From positions 276,501 through 340,500 of the forward strand of contig NZ_CP125378.1 of NCBI RefSeq assembly GCF_034008635.1: a stretch of DNA of 64,000 nucleotides. Direction: 5' to 3'. Every line of letters begins with the position of its first letter. Within the stretch, counting starts at the first letter, position 1. Below the pieces are notes generated by a model. That model had not been told where the DNA came from, did no database searches, and worked only from the letters and a program-made list of their open reading frames with translations. Shown here one piece after another: positions 35,526 through 44,716 of this stretch. The DNA is from Pseudomonas sp. P8_229. Its GTDB lineage: Bacteria; Pseudomonadota; Gammaproteobacteria; Pseudomonadales; Pseudomonadaceae. Made by a program: the position numbers and the translations under genes.

Positions 35526-36959
35526 TTAGTTTCCTTTAACTATCCGACTTAGAGCCCGACCCTTATCATCATAAGTATAAATAGCAGTATGCTCCGATTC
35601 AGTAATTTTTGTGGGCAAAGGGAGAGATGGATCCCATTCGGTTTTAACCATTCTTGTCAAAGAGGTGCCACTCGCCTCTTCACGGCTCACTTCAAGTCCT
35701 CGATCATTATAGGTGTATGAAGTAACAACCCCCAACGCATCCGTCTTAGTCAATATCTGACCTTCAGGACTATAGGTATAGCTAGAGTTGCTAGCCGGAC
35801 AGTTTGGTGAGGGTTCTCCATCAACTGATGACACACGCCTCACTCCATCGTACGATACCGCTTGATATTTTACTTTTTTTCCAAGCTCATTAGTCACCAC
35901 CGATGAGCCATCATTGTTATATACGATAGAAACCGCACCAATTCCTGCTGTATCACTGAAAACAGCTCGATCCTGGTCATCGTAATCCCAAGTAGCATAA
36001 CGAATCCCCCTTTCGTCAATCACGCCGGTCAGCAGTCTTGGCTTTCCTGGTTTCTCATATAAATAAGTTTTATTGAGCACGCTTGTACCGCGAGTCTTTG
36101 TCACGCCTGTAAAAAATGCTTTAGTGTCAGTCTGATACGTAAAAGTCACACCCGGAAACACAGCGGATTTCAAAGCGACGTATCCATTTGTATTGTCAGT
36201 CGCCAACGTTGCCGAGTCACCCAAGGAGCTTGTGATAGTTACAGTGCTATACCAAGAAGAGTAGCTAAGCGATACCTCATTATAGGGCTTAGAGACTTTT
36301 GTAAGCTGCCCAAGGCTATTAAAGTAGCTCGACTCATTTCCGATGCTGACAATTTTCCACCCGCTACCAGTCGCGGTTAAGCGACCCGCACCTTTTGGCC
36401 CAACCCACGAGCCTCCTATTAAGTTAAAAGAAATCTTCTCTCCATCATCAGAGATCAAATCTATACGCGTGCTTTTTATATAAAGATTTCGTGAGTAACT
36501 GTACGTCCACGACCCGACAACACTATTGTAGAATCTCCTAAAAACTAGCCCTCGCCCCCCCTCATAATCATTTTCAACAAAGTATTCATTGCCATTCAAA
36601 GGGTTAATCGGATCTGTAACGAACACATTCTCAACACCACATAAAGAGCTTGCCCCTCCCGCCTTAGTTAGGTCGTCAGGCACCACTCCAGCGTACTGAT
36701 CAATCGTTCTGGAATAAAAGGTGCCATACCACGGCGTATAATATCCATAAGAATATGCGCCAGTCGTGCTATAAGGATTTACGCCAAGTACACACTGCTC
36801 ACCAGCGCCAAAAAGTATCACGAATGATTTTTGATAACCTAGACAATCGCTATATGCCTCTGCGTTAGTTGTTGCCCAACTCGACGAACACGCCAACCCG
36901 AAAGAAATCAGCATCACTGCTGTTATTATCTTGCATCTATTAATAATGTTATTTTTCAC
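35526..36959 (-). CDS. Exported RHS-family protein, N-terminal half (DUF6531-like)
   Basis: 477 residues from GTG 36959, chosen because GGGAGG lies seven bases upstream and the product then opens with a good Sec signal peptide (KIITAVMLISFGLACSSSWA). A cysteine-containing N-domain is followed by NPLNGNEYFVENDYEGGRGLVFRRFYNS, the DUF6531-type RHS entry motif, then YD-like repeats ending at YTYDDKGRALSRIVKGN. It stops exactly where a one-piece RHS protein would continue into the repeats that open the next gene. It has no RHS core and no toxin tail, so it probably assembles with the downstream protein into one shell. Confidence 0.85.
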   Translation of the reverse strand: MKNNIINRCKIITAVMLISFGLACSSSWATTNAEAYSDCLGYQKSFVILFGAGEQCVLGVNPYSTTGAYSYGYYTPWYGTFYSRTIDQYAGVVPDDLTKAGGASSLCGVENVFVTDPINPLNGNEYFVENDYEGGRGLVFRRFYNSVVGSWTYSYSRNLYIKSTRIDLISDDGEKISFNLIGGSWVGPKGAGRLTATGSGWKIVSIGNESSYFNSLGQLTKVSKPYNEVSLSYSSWYSTVTITSSLGDSATLATDNTNGYVALKSAVFPGVTFTYQTDTKAFFTGVTKTRGTSVLNKTYLYEKPGKPRLLTGVIDERGIRYATWDYDDQDRAVFSDTAGIGAVSIVYNNDGSSVVTNELGKKVKYQAVSYDGVRRVSSVDGEPSPNCPASNSSYTYSPEGQILTKTDALGVVTSYTYNDRGLEVSREEASGTSLTRMVKTEWDPSLPLPTKITESEHTAIYTYDDKGRALSRIVKGN

Positions 36960-37297
36960 TGAACAGCCTCCCTGCGACACCTTGAACCAGGAATGACAAT
37001 ATCTCCCAACTTTTCTGCCTCAACAAAACGGCTTCAACATTTCGTACTTAGCCTAGCACTGCAAAATCAGACATAGACTCACAAATAAAATCTATAGGAC
37101 TGCAGCCCCTTCCAAAAAAACACTGGAAGCGTCATATTGTTCACCCTCAAACCAACCACCCCAATCACTTCAACAAATCAACAGCAAAACCTATCGCAAA
37201 AAAACACCCTATCGACAACATAGACACAGCATCTGACGACTGCACGAAATAATATGTAATGCCACCTCCAAAAAAATACAAAGCCAGCCCATGAGAA
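36960..37297. other. AT-rich spacer between RHS N-half paralogues
   Basis: About 340 bp of AT-rich sequence, with no open frame of note on either strand. It probably holds the promoter of the downstream RHS pair. It may also be where a C-terminal-half gene following the upstream paralogue was lost. Confidence 0.45.
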
Positions 37298-38866
37298 TTA
37301 ATTACTAGTCACCTGAACAGACAGCGGCCTACCCTGAGTATCATAATTTAATATTGTCTTTCTTGTCGGCTCGACAATTTTCCTCTTCAAAGGCAATACC
37401 GGATCCCACTCAGTGCTAATCGTTCTTTCCTGTGCAGTGCCCGCCCCTTCAACGCGAACGATCTCCTGCCCCCGGTCATTATATGAATAGCTTGTTAGGT
37501 GACCTTCCGCGTCGGTCTTGGTTGCTACTAACCCGCGAGAGTCGTATGTGTATGATGAGTTACTATAAGGGCAATTTGGCGAGGGTTGCCCAACAATTGA
37601 AACAACCCTCTTTACACCTTGCATTAAGCTGAATTGATAAACGGTCGACTTGCCGAGCTCATTAACAACAGTAACCGACCCATCATCATTATAAACAATA
37701 TTTGTTCGTCCCACCCCACCAGCACGCTCGCTAGAAACAGCCCGCCCAATATCATCATATGACCAGCTCGAACTTCGCACTCCTCTCTGATCGACTAGAC
37801 CAACCAAAAGCTTCTTATCAGTTCCAGGCTTATAAAGATAGCTTCTTCTTTCGAGAGGCTCAGCAGCCTGCCTCTGATAATCGACAGAAGCTAACTCACC
37901 TTGATCATTGTAGTTATATTTAATTTTCAGCCCTGGCGCGTCTACCGACAATAATTGAGCTACACCATACTCCGTCAAAGTAAGTACCCTACCAAAGCTA
38001 TCGGTCACATTAACCGTGGTGCCTGACCTTTCAATGCTTACACTGCGCCCGAACGCATCAACTTTACCTATAAGTCGCGCCCAGTCGCTAAATTTCAGAA
38101 CCTCGTTTTCAGGAGATGTGTAGATCCACCCCCCATCAGGTGTATTTTGCAAAGTTCCAAGCTCTGTAGACTCGGGCGTAATAACAGACCCCGCGCGTGA
38201 AAACTTTATCTGCCTCCCGTCACCTAGGGTGATCAGCACCATCTCCGGAGTTAAAAACATACTTTGAGAATAGGAATGCCTCCAAACTCCATCTTTACTA
38301 TTATAATATCGCACAACCTCCAGGGGAGAGTTGCTAGACGCCGGATAATCTTTTTCAACCTGGAACTTATTACCCGTTGCAAAATTTACAGGATTACCTA
38401 CAAAAGTATTAGACTCACATCCTTGAAATGGAGGAATACCCAACTGCTTTCTTGGCATTTCTCCAGACGTTGACTCACAACGACCATTATTTGGATTAAA
38501 CTCATTGCCGGGGTCACACTGAGTTCCATAGCGCGCAATCACTACACCTTGGGAGGTATAAATTTCAGGATTATAGGGGCTTCGAGCCTTGAACTCACAC
38601 TGCGCTATGATTGGATTAATGTAAAGATAATCAAGCTTTGTAAAATGCAAAGTCTCCTTGTATAAAAGATCTTGAGACCAAGGCCACGCCCCTGGCGCGT
38701 ATTCAACTTCGACTGCTTCTTTGCAGGCTGACATTATATCTGGCTGCGGGGTGATTGTTGAACGAAAACCAATCCACATATTTTCAGCACTACAAGGCAT
38801 TCCATATGCTAAAAAAAGCAGTGTAGCTCCGATAGCTCCAAAGCTTTTCGAATCGACACCTCGCAT
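37298..38866 (-). CDS. Exported RHS-family protein, N-terminal half paralogue (orphan)
   Basis: 522 residues. Signal peptide GAIGATLLFLAYGMPCSA, a distinct cysteine-bearing N-domain (about 30-160), then FVGNPVNFATGNKFQVEKDYPASSNSPLEVVRYYNS, the DUF6531 entry motif, and repeats. From about residue 350 it aligns with the neighbouring N-half protein (both have NELGK and SPNCP-SNSSYTY) and ends at the homologous position (ILNYDTQGRPLSVQVTSN). AAGGAGG precedes the ATG. No C-terminal-half gene follows it directly, so it may share the single C-half protein or have lost its own. It is divergent from the T2SS operon across 319 bp. Confidence 0.83.
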   Translation of the reverse strand: MRGVDSKSFGAIGATLLFLAYGMPCSAENMWIGFRSTITPQPDIMSACKEAVEVEYAPGAWPWSQDLLYKETLHFTKLDYLYINPIIAQCEFKARSPYNPEIYTSQGVVIARYGTQCDPGNEFNPNNGRCESTSGEMPRKQLGIPPFQGCESNTFVGNPVNFATGNKFQVEKDYPASSNSPLEVVRYYNSKDGVWRHSYSQSMFLTPEMVLITLGDGRQIKFSRAGSVITPESTELGTLQNTPDGGWIYTSPENEVLKFSDWARLIGKVDAFGRSVSIERSGTTVNVTDSFGRVLTLTEYGVAQLLSVDAPGLKIKYNYNDQGELASVDYQRQAAEPLERRSYLYKPGTDKKLLVGLVDQRGVRSSSWSYDDIGRAVSSERAGGVGRTNIVYNDDGSVTVVNELGKSTVYQFSLMQGVKRVVSIVGQPSPNCPYSNSSYTYDSRGLVATKTDAEGHLTSYSYNDRGQEIVRVEGAGTAQERTISTEWDPVLPLKRKIVEPTRKTILNYDTQGRPLSVQVTSN

Positions 38867-39185
38867 AGAGCCTCCTTGCCAGCCTGATTACAAGCGATAT
38901 CAACTGAATAAAAAGTTATAGCCACTCTTTACAGGTTCGCAATTTTTTTTATGAAAATGCGACAAAATCCGCAAGCGCGTGCTACAGATGCATAAGGAAT
39001 AATCTAGAAATTACACCATCTGATTAAGGGCTAGCTCTACTGGGCAGCAGGTAGATCAGATGTTAAAGCGCAGACCGTTTTGCATGCTAAGGATCTGAAT
39101 TTATGAAGATATTTGAGTTTCTATACGCCATTCCAATCAGAACCCGCACGCGTACAGCGAGCACCCATCACTCTCCCCAATTGGC
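38867..39185. promoter_or_regulatory. Divergent intergenic region between RHS genes and T2SS operon
   Basis: 319 bp, AT-rich next to the RHS start (a run of eight Ts at about 38943-38950). It must hold promoters for both directions. A 30-codon frame with a good AAGGA site runs from 39103 into the gspE start. No clear palindrome is seen. Sharing this region could allow joint control of the RHS cargo and the secretion machine. Confidence 0.55.
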
Positions 39186-39195
39186 GTGGCCTTGA
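39103..39195 (+). CDS. Possible 30-aa leader peptide overlapping gspE start
   Basis: ATG 39103 has AAGGA nine bases upstream, a better initiation signal than gspE itself. The frame reads MKIFEFLYAIPIRTRTRTAS and stops at TGA 39193-39195, overlapping the gspE GTG at 39186. It could couple translation into gspE or be a chance frame. Confidence 0.3.
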   Translation: MKIFEFLYAIPIRTRTRTASTHHSPQLAWP

Positions 39196-40895
39196 TCTTG
39201 ACGGGAACCCTTGATCCAGCTGAAGCCGTCATTCAATGGCTTTTAGAATCAGGCCGCCTTAAGCAGTCGGATGTGGACAGAGCACAGCAGTTGCAGCTGA
39301 GCCACCACACCCAGGAGCTGACCGAGATACTGCTGTCTCTAGGAGTCGTATCAGAGCAGGATCTAGCATTGGCCTGGTCAACGATATTCAATGTACCTTT
39401 ATTATATTCAGCAGAGATATTAGAAAGCAGTATTAATTTACCAGAATTATCCTTACGTTTTTTAAAGCATCATTGCATGGTGCCTTTATCGAAAGAACAC
39501 GGTGAGCTGCACGTACTCATTGCAAATCCAACATTGCACCGAGCTCTGAAGGCACTCACGTATGCCTGCGATTGCAGTATACGAATATCGATCGGATTAA
39601 GAAGTGAAATTGAAGATTTGATCGAGCGGTTTTATGGTCGTGGGCGAACAGCAATGGGAACCTTAATTGAAAATTTAGACATAAACATCGAGGAACAATC
39701 AGCGGATATCGAACACCTGAAAGATCTCGCTTCAGAGGCACCTGTTATCCGACTAGTGAATTTACTGTTGCAGCGAGCGGTTGAACAGAGGGCGTCTGAC
39801 ATCCACGTTGAACCCTTTGAAAGCGAGTTGAAAGTCCGGTATCGGATTGATGGGGTACTACACCTTGCCGAAGCACCGCCCGTGAGTTCTTCTGCTGCTG
39901 TCATTTCTCGAATCAAGATCATGGCCAAGCTAGATATAGCCGAACGACGCCTCCCGCAGGATGGCCGCATCATGCTTCGAATTCAGGGAAAAGAGCTCGA
40001 CTTGCGAGTATCCACCGTTCCCACCAGCTTTGGCGAATCGGTAGTGATGCGCTTGTTGGATCGCCAGACCGTTTCTTTTGAGTTTCCTAGCCTAGGTTTC
40101 GACGGAGAACGACTTGATAAATTTTTAGAGGTACTTGACCGACCTCACGGAATTCTATTGGTAACCGGCCCTACAGGTTCGGGAAAAACCACGACCCTCT
40201 ACACTGCTCTATCGCGTCTTAATACGCCAGAAAGGAAGATTATTACAGTCGAAGACCCCGTTGAGTACCAGCTTGACGGTATCAATCAGATTCAGGTTAA
40301 ACCAGTAATAGGATTGGATTTTTCTGGAGTGCTGCGCTCAATCGTACGTCAGGATCCCGATGTCATCATGATCGGTGAAATGCGAGATCTGGAAACATGC
40401 AGGATTGCTATCCAATCATCCCTCACCGGACACATGGTGCTTTCGACGTTGCACACCAACAGTGCCGCAGCAAGCATCACCAGACTCTTGGATATGGGTG
40501 TGGAAAGCTACCTGATTGCGTCTACAGTGAACGCTATTCTGGCACAGCGACTCGTACGCAGACTTATACCAGATTGGCGAGAAGTGTTCGAGGCGACACC
40601 TGAGATCATTGCAGAGCATCAACTCGATAAGTACACAGACGCCAGGCCCATACGTCTCTATCGCCCTATGAAAAATGCGCCTGACAACGGGTACCGAGGA
40701 CGCAGCGCCCTAACCGAACTCCTGGTGATGAACGATGAGCTGCGCTCCTTGTTAATGCGCCACGCAGATGCAGCAACTCTTGAGGCCGCTGCTCGCACAT
40801 CAGGACTTCGTACACTTTATGAAGATGGATTGCGTCAAGCCTTAGCTGGAGTCACCAGCCTAGAGGAAGTACTTCGAGTCACACGCAGTGAGTGA
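39186..40895 (+). CDS. gspE: T2SS cytoplasmic ATPase GspE
   Basis: 569 residues. An N-terminal T2SSE_N domain (QWLLESGRLKQSDVDRA, about 15-140) is followed by the ATPase core: Walker A GPTGSGKTT (328-336), the Asp box around ITVEDPVE, Walker B IVRQDPDVIMIGEMRD and the His box SSLTGHMVLSTLHTN. It powers pseudopilus assembly at the inner membrane. The tetracysteine zinc motif usual before GYRGR in GspE is missing: RLIPDW...APDNGYRGRSALTELL has no cysteine. The start is a GTG without a strong ribosome-binding site and may be coupled to a leader frame. First gene of the eleven-gene gsp operon. Confidence 0.93.
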   Translation: MALILTGTLDPAEAVIQWLLESGRLKQSDVDRAQQLQLSHHTQELTEILLSLGVVSEQDLALAWSTIFNVPLLYSAEILESSINLPELSLRFLKHHCMVPLSKEHGELHVLIANPTLHRALKALTYACDCSIRISIGLRSEIEDLIERFYGRGRTAMGTLIENLDINIEEQSADIEHLKDLASEAPVIRLVNLLLQRAVEQRASDIHVEPFESELKVRYRIDGVLHLAEAPPVSSSAAVISRIKIMAKLDIAERRLPQDGRIMLRIQGKELDLRVSTVPTSFGESVVMRLLDRQTVSFEFPSLGFDGERLDKFLEVLDRPHGILLVTGPTGSGKTTTLYTALSRLNTPERKIITVEDPVEYQLDGINQIQVKPVIGLDFSGVLRSIVRQDPDVIMIGEMRDLETCRIAIQSSLTGHMVLSTLHTNSAAASITRLLDMGVESYLIASTVNAILAQRLVRRLIPDWREVFEATPEIIAEHQLDKYTDARPIRLYRPMKNAPDNGYRGRSALTELLVMNDELRSLLMRHADAATLEAAARTSGLRTLYEDGLRQALAGVTSLEEVLRVTRSE

Positions 40896-40897
40896 GT

Positions 40898-42109
40898 ATG
40901 CAGCAATTTAGATACCGAGCATTAGACTCAAGCGGCAGTGCTGTCGAAGGCCTGCTTGATGCCAACACTGCTGAAGACGCTGCCACTCAGTTGCAAGAGC
41001 TAGGCTTGCTTGTGCTTCAGGTGGCACCGTCAAATGACATCACTCGCCTTAGTCTAGGAGGGTGGCTCAATCCTCTTCCCTTGAACGGGACGGAGTTAGC
41101 TCGTTTTACACAGCAACTGGCCACCTTAATTGGAGCAGGCCAGCCTTTAGAGCGCGCATTGAGCACGCTTGTGCGCCAACCTAGCAATCCCCAGGCTCGG
41201 CAGTTGCTCGAACGCGTCCGTGATCGCGTGAAAGCTGGACAGACGCTCTCACACGCAATGTCATTGGAAGGCATTCAGTTCCCGCCTCTCTACCTTAGTC
41301 TGATAAAGGCGGGCGAAGCAGGTGGAGCGTTAGGTATGGCGCTTGGTCAATTGACAGCATACCTGGAGCGTACACTGAAGGTTAGGGGCGAGGTCATCAA
41401 TGCATTGATCTACCCTGCGTTTCTACTTATCGGAGTGCTCGGATCACTCTTGTTATTACTAGCTTACGTAGTTCCTCAATTTGTTCCCATTTTTTCCAAC
41501 CTTGGCGTTCCAATCCCCTTAATCACAGAAGCGATACTCAGTCTTGGGCAGTTCTTAGCGGACTATGGGTTGTATGTGGCGCTGCTGATCGCTGGAGCTA
41601 TTTTGCTAATAGGTAAGCACTTACGAAGCATTGAGGGGCGACGCAGATGGCATAAACGCATGCTTCAGTGGTGGGTGGCAGGGCCCTTGCTTTTAAAACT
41701 GGAAACGGCCCGGCTAGCACGCACCCTTGGCACACTTCTGAGCCAAGGCGTACCGCTGATAGCTTCATTTGATATCACCTTACAAGTCTGTAAAAACCAA
41801 TCGATCCGTGAAGCCTTAGAGCGAGCAATCTTGAAAGTAAAAGACGGGGGTCGTCTTTCAACCACACTTGAAGCGGAGAATATCTTTCCTGACTTGGCAA
41901 TCCAGATGATTCAGGTCGGAGAGGAAACTGGCACACTCGACACAATGCTGCTCAAGGTGGGATCGATATATGAAGATGATGCTAAGCGCAACATAGATCT
42001 GCTTTTGGCTGCATTAGTACCCACATTGACCCTAATAATGGCCACGCTGGTGGCTGTCATCATGTTGGCGATCATGCTTCCGTTGATGAGTCTGACCAGC
42101 AATATATGA
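40898..42109 (+). CDS. gspF: T2SS inner-membrane platform protein GspF
   Basis: 403 residues from ATG 40898 (MQQFRYRALDSSGSAVEG); a GTG at 40892 overlapping the gspE stop is an alternative start. It has the two T2SSF domains of the family: FTQQLATLIGAGQPLERAL in the first half and LARTLGTLLSQGVPLIASFDITLQV in the second, plus three TM segments (about 165-190, 217-240 and 370-400). It links the GspE motor to the growing pseudopilus. It follows gspE with a 2-bp gap. Confidence 0.93.
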   Translation: MQQFRYRALDSSGSAVEGLLDANTAEDAATQLQELGLLVLQVAPSNDITRLSLGGWLNPLPLNGTELARFTQQLATLIGAGQPLERALSTLVRQPSNPQARQLLERVRDRVKAGQTLSHAMSLEGIQFPPLYLSLIKAGEAGGALGMALGQLTAYLERTLKVRGEVINALIYPAFLLIGVLGSLLLLLAYVVPQFVPIFSNLGVPIPLITEAILSLGQFLADYGLYVALLIAGAILLIGKHLRSIEGRRRWHKRMLQWWVAGPLLLKLETARLARTLGTLLSQGVPLIASFDITLQVCKNQSIREALERAILKVKDGGRLSTTLEAENIFPDLAIQMIQVGEETGTLDTMLLKVGSIYEDDAKRNIDLLLAALVPTLTLIMATLVAVIMLAIMLPLMSLTSNI

Positions 42110-42122
42110 ATGGAAGCTGACG

Positions 42123-42545
42123 ATGAAACGAATGCAATCGTTCTCCCCAATAAGCCGTGGTTTCACCCTTTTAGAAATGCTTGCGGTAATCGTATTGATC
42201 GGCGTGATTGCCACTATTGTCGTCCGCCAAATTGGGGGAAACGTAGATAAGGGGAAATACGGTGCTGGCAAGGCACAACTTGCTAGCCTTTCAATGAAAA
42301 TTGAAAGCTATGGATTGGATATCGGCTCTCCACCTAAAGACCTCTCCGACCTGACTACCAAGCCGACCACAGCAAGGAGCTGGAATGGGCCTTATGCCAA
42401 GCCTAGCGAACTAAAGGATCCCTTTGGAAATGATTTTGGTTACCAGTACCCCGGGGAGCACGGCCCTTTCGATCTAATATTTTATGGTAAGGATGGGCGA
42501 CTTGGAGGCGAGGGATACAACGCCGATGTCGGCAACTGGGAATGA
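42123..42545 (+). CDS. gspG: T2SS major pseudopilin GspG
   Basis: 140 residues. The prepilin peptidase site is RGFTLLEMLAVIVLIGVIATIVV: cleavage after Gly13, Phe becoming the N-terminus, with the conserved Glu at mature position 5. The C-terminal half carries the GspG calcium-site-like pattern (WNGPYAKPSELKDPFGNDFGYQYPG, then DLIFYGKDGRLGGEGYNADVGNW). It builds the pseudopilus. No prepilin peptidase gene is in the window, so the chromosomal PilD would be needed. Overlaps gspH as ATGA. Confidence 0.95.
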   Translation: MKRMQSFSPISRGFTLLEMLAVIVLIGVIATIVVRQIGGNVDKGKYGAGKAQLASLSMKIESYGLDIGSPPKDLSDLTTKPTTARSWNGPYAKPSELKDPFGNDFGYQYPGEHGPFDLIFYGKDGRLGGEGYNADVGNWE

Positions 42546-43006
42546 GAGTTGTGAGCATGAGTCATAAAACCCAGCGGGGCTTTACACTGCTGGAGACTCT
42601 AGTCGTAATCTTGATCATTTCAGTAGGACTCACCCTCCTCCTCTATGGTTTTTCCCAAGGACTTGAAAAGCATCGCGACAGACGAGCCAAAACAGATTTA
42701 GTTTTCGCACTGCGTGAAGTCCGGAATCAAGCCATCGTTAGTAGCCAAACAAAAACTCTGCAATTCGATCTTTCGAGCAATGGTTATCAAATACCAGGAC
42801 TACCGGAACACGTCCTTCCCAAAGGAATGATCATGCGTGTAACTACCGCAGCAAAACTACTGCCTGATGGAGAGGCTATCGCCTTCTATCCGGATGGTAG
42901 TTCCAGCGGTGGGAATATTGTTTTAATAAAGGACAATCGCTCTTGGCGAGTGGACATCGCCTGGCTAACCGGTAGAGTATCGTGGACGGACGTTGAGCAA
43001 CCATGA
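42542..43006 (+). CDS. gspH: T2SS minor pseudopilin GspH
   Basis: 154 residues with prepilin motif QRGFTLLETLVVILIISVGLTLLLYGF and the GspH/FimT-type core (RAKTDLVFALREVRNQAIVSSQTKTLQFDL, AFYPDGSSSGGNIVL). The ATG at 42542 overlaps the gspG stop; an internal ATG at 42557 gives the more usual short leader before the prepilin site. It is part of the pseudopilus tip-connecting set. Overlaps gspI as ATGA. Confidence 0.9.
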   Translation: MRVVSMSHKTQRGFTLLETLVVILIISVGLTLLLYGFSQGLEKHRDRRAKTDLVFALREVRNQAIVSSQTKTLQFDLSSNGYQIPGLPEHVLPKGMIMRVTTAAKLLPDGEAIAFYPDGSSSGGNIVLIKDNRSWRVDIAWLTGRVSWTDVEQP

Positions 43007-43380
43007 CTGCGCTAAATAAACACACTCAATCCGGGTTCACGCTCCTGGAAATTCTGGCAGCAATAGTACTTTTGAGTATTGGCTCCGCGCTTTTCTTGAA
43101 CACGTTAAGCAACTCTACTAGAGCATTGGACAAGGATAGGCAGATTACCTATTTAGCGTTGTTTGCCAAGTCAATCCTCGAAAGACAGATAACTGAGCCT
43201 CTCAGAACAGGGCAATGGCACGGAAAAAATCAAGACATTCAATGGCAATTGACCTCAACTCTAATCCCAGGAACGCCTCCAACCGATATTTACCGACTGG
43301 AATTAATTGTCGAACGCGACACCCACAAACAAAAACTTGTCACTTTAAGAGCTCAAAGCAGTAGCGCGGTACAAAGATGA
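43003..43380 (+). CDS. gspI: T2SS minor pseudopilin GspI
   Basis: 125 residues with prepilin motif QSGFTLLEILAAIVLLSIGSALFLNTL, followed by the small GspI domain (ALDKDRQITYLALFAKSILERQI). It forms the pseudopilus tip complex with GspJ and GspK. Four-base overlaps on both sides show translational coupling through the pseudopilin block. Confidence 0.9.
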   Translation: MTALNKHTQSGFTLLEILAAIVLLSIGSALFLNTLSNSTRALDKDRQITYLALFAKSILERQITEPLRTGQWHGKNQDIQWQLTSTLIPGTPPTDIYRLELIVERDTHKQKLVTLRAQSSSAVQR

Positions 43381-44009
43381 TGAACTCAAAGGCCCGCGGC
43401 TTTACATTGCTTGAAGTAATGATCACCATGAGTTTAATGGGCTTATTAATGGTGCTAATCGCATCAACACTAACTCTTAGCAACCGCACACTTTCCATCA
43501 GTGAATATTACTCAACTCGTTTGAGTGAAATCAGATCTGCGCAAAGCTTCATTCGCAAGTCTCTACAACAAAGCTTACCTATCGTTTTTCTGCGCGACGG
43601 TAAGAATACTGACTGGATTTTCGATGGTGAACGACAACAGCTGCGCTTTGTCGCTCCGATGCCTCCACCGCTTCTGGGAGGTGTAAAGATACACTCAATT
43701 GAATTAGCTGATAACGATGAAGCTTCTTCAAACTTACAAGTTAGCTTCAGACAAACTCCAACCCAAGGGGTGAATGCGTGGGGAGAACCACAAATATTAC
43801 TTCAGAACGTTCAAAATCTTCGCATCAGCTACAGAGGCCTAGACAATAATCAACGTGTAACCAATTGGCTTGAGAACTGGCCGTGGCCCGAGCGCCTTCC
43901 TCAGTACATTAAAGTTGATCTGGATACTCAAGGCCCAATCAGTTGGCCTCAGCTCGTTGTTGCTATACGCCTTAGCCCAATGGCACCTATAGACCGGATC
44001 ACGCCATGA
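43377..44009 (+). CDS. gspJ: T2SS minor pseudopilin GspJ
   Basis: 210 residues with prepilin motif ARGFTLLEVMITMSLMGLLMVLIA and a longer beta-rich domain (RSAQSFIRKSLQQSLPIVFLRDGKN, ILLQNVQNLRISYRGLD, PQYIKVDLDTQGP) typical of GspJ. Tip component of the pseudopilus. Overlaps gspI and gspK by 4 bp. Confidence 0.9.
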   Translation: MMNSKARGFTLLEVMITMSLMGLLMVLIASTLTLSNRTLSISEYYSTRLSEIRSAQSFIRKSLQQSLPIVFLRDGKNTDWIFDGERQQLRFVAPMPPPLLGGVKIHSIELADNDEASSNLQVSFRQTPTQGVNAWGEPQILLQNVQNLRISYRGLDNNQRVTNWLENWPWPERLPQYIKVDLDTQGPISWPQLVVAIRLSPMAPIDRITP

Positions 44010-44716
44010 GAACCCAGCGTGGCGCAGCCTTGATAGTTGCTCTATGGGCATTAGCGCTATTGAGTTTGATAGTAGGAACAGCAGTACAAACAACCCGCCT
44101 GGAAAACCGGCAGAGCGCCTATGAATTGCATCACCTTGAAGCCCAACTCGCCGCCGAAGCCGGTTTCGCAATGGCTCTCAAAGACCTAAGCTCATCTAAA
44201 TCAGTAATGATTGCTGACGGTCGCCCCTACCCCTTTTTCTTTGAGGATACTCAGCTGACGCTAAGGGTCTACAGCGAGCGTGGCAAGCTCGATTTAAATT
44301 TTTGCAGCATAGAAAGCCTCACCCTCCTAGCCAGCTTCTTTGGTGCCTCCCCTAATCAGACTCAGCAAATGGCTCAGGAGCTATCCAAAAGACGGGCAAA
44401 TTTAAGCACCATTAAAGCGATAGAGGAGCTTCAGCAATTCCCCGAAATGGACTCACGACTCTATGTTCAAATGGAACCGTTCTTGACGCTATGGTCTGGG
44501 CTGGTTCAGCCTGACACATCGTTCGCGCTAGCCCCGGTTCGGGCTGCCCTTAAGCTGGAAATTCCTGTTTCGAGAGGTAATCCTGGTAGCGTTCTCAGTG
44601 CAAAGATCTACGCTATCCATACCACCGGTACGACAGCCGATCTGAATGTGACATTCCTTCTCAACTCACAAGGAGACAATGCGCAACTCTACCGTGTGTT
44701 GCGCTGGCAAGAATGA
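44006..44716 (+). CDS. gspK: T2SS minor pseudopilin GspK
   Basis: 236 residues, short for GspK (often about 300). The N-terminus RGAALIVALWALALLSLIVG is the GspK type, in which the pseudopilin Glu5 is replaced. The alpha domain is seen in RGKLDLNFCSIESLTLLASFFG and the ELSKRRANLSTIKAIEELQQF segment. It caps the pseudopilus. The missing length suggests a reduced insertion domain rather than truncation, since both ends fit. Overlaps gspJ and gspL by 4 bp. Confidence 0.88.
   Translation: MRTQRGAALIVALWALALLSLIVGTAVQTTRLENRQSAYELHHLEAQLAAEAGFAMALKDLSSSKSVMIADGRPYPFFFEDTQLTLRVYSERGKLDLNFCSIESLTLLASFFGASPNQTQQMAQELSKRRANLSTIKAIEELQQFPEMDSRLYVQMEPFLTLWSGLVQPDTSFALAPVRAALKLEIPVSRGNPGSVLSAKIYAIHTTGTTADLNVTFLLNSQGDNAQLYRVLRWQE

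Noticed and set aside
35500..35526. RHS gene pair as one gene broken by a sequencing frameshift
   Set aside because: The downstream gene has its own start and signal peptide, and a second N-half paralogue stops at the same homologous residue.
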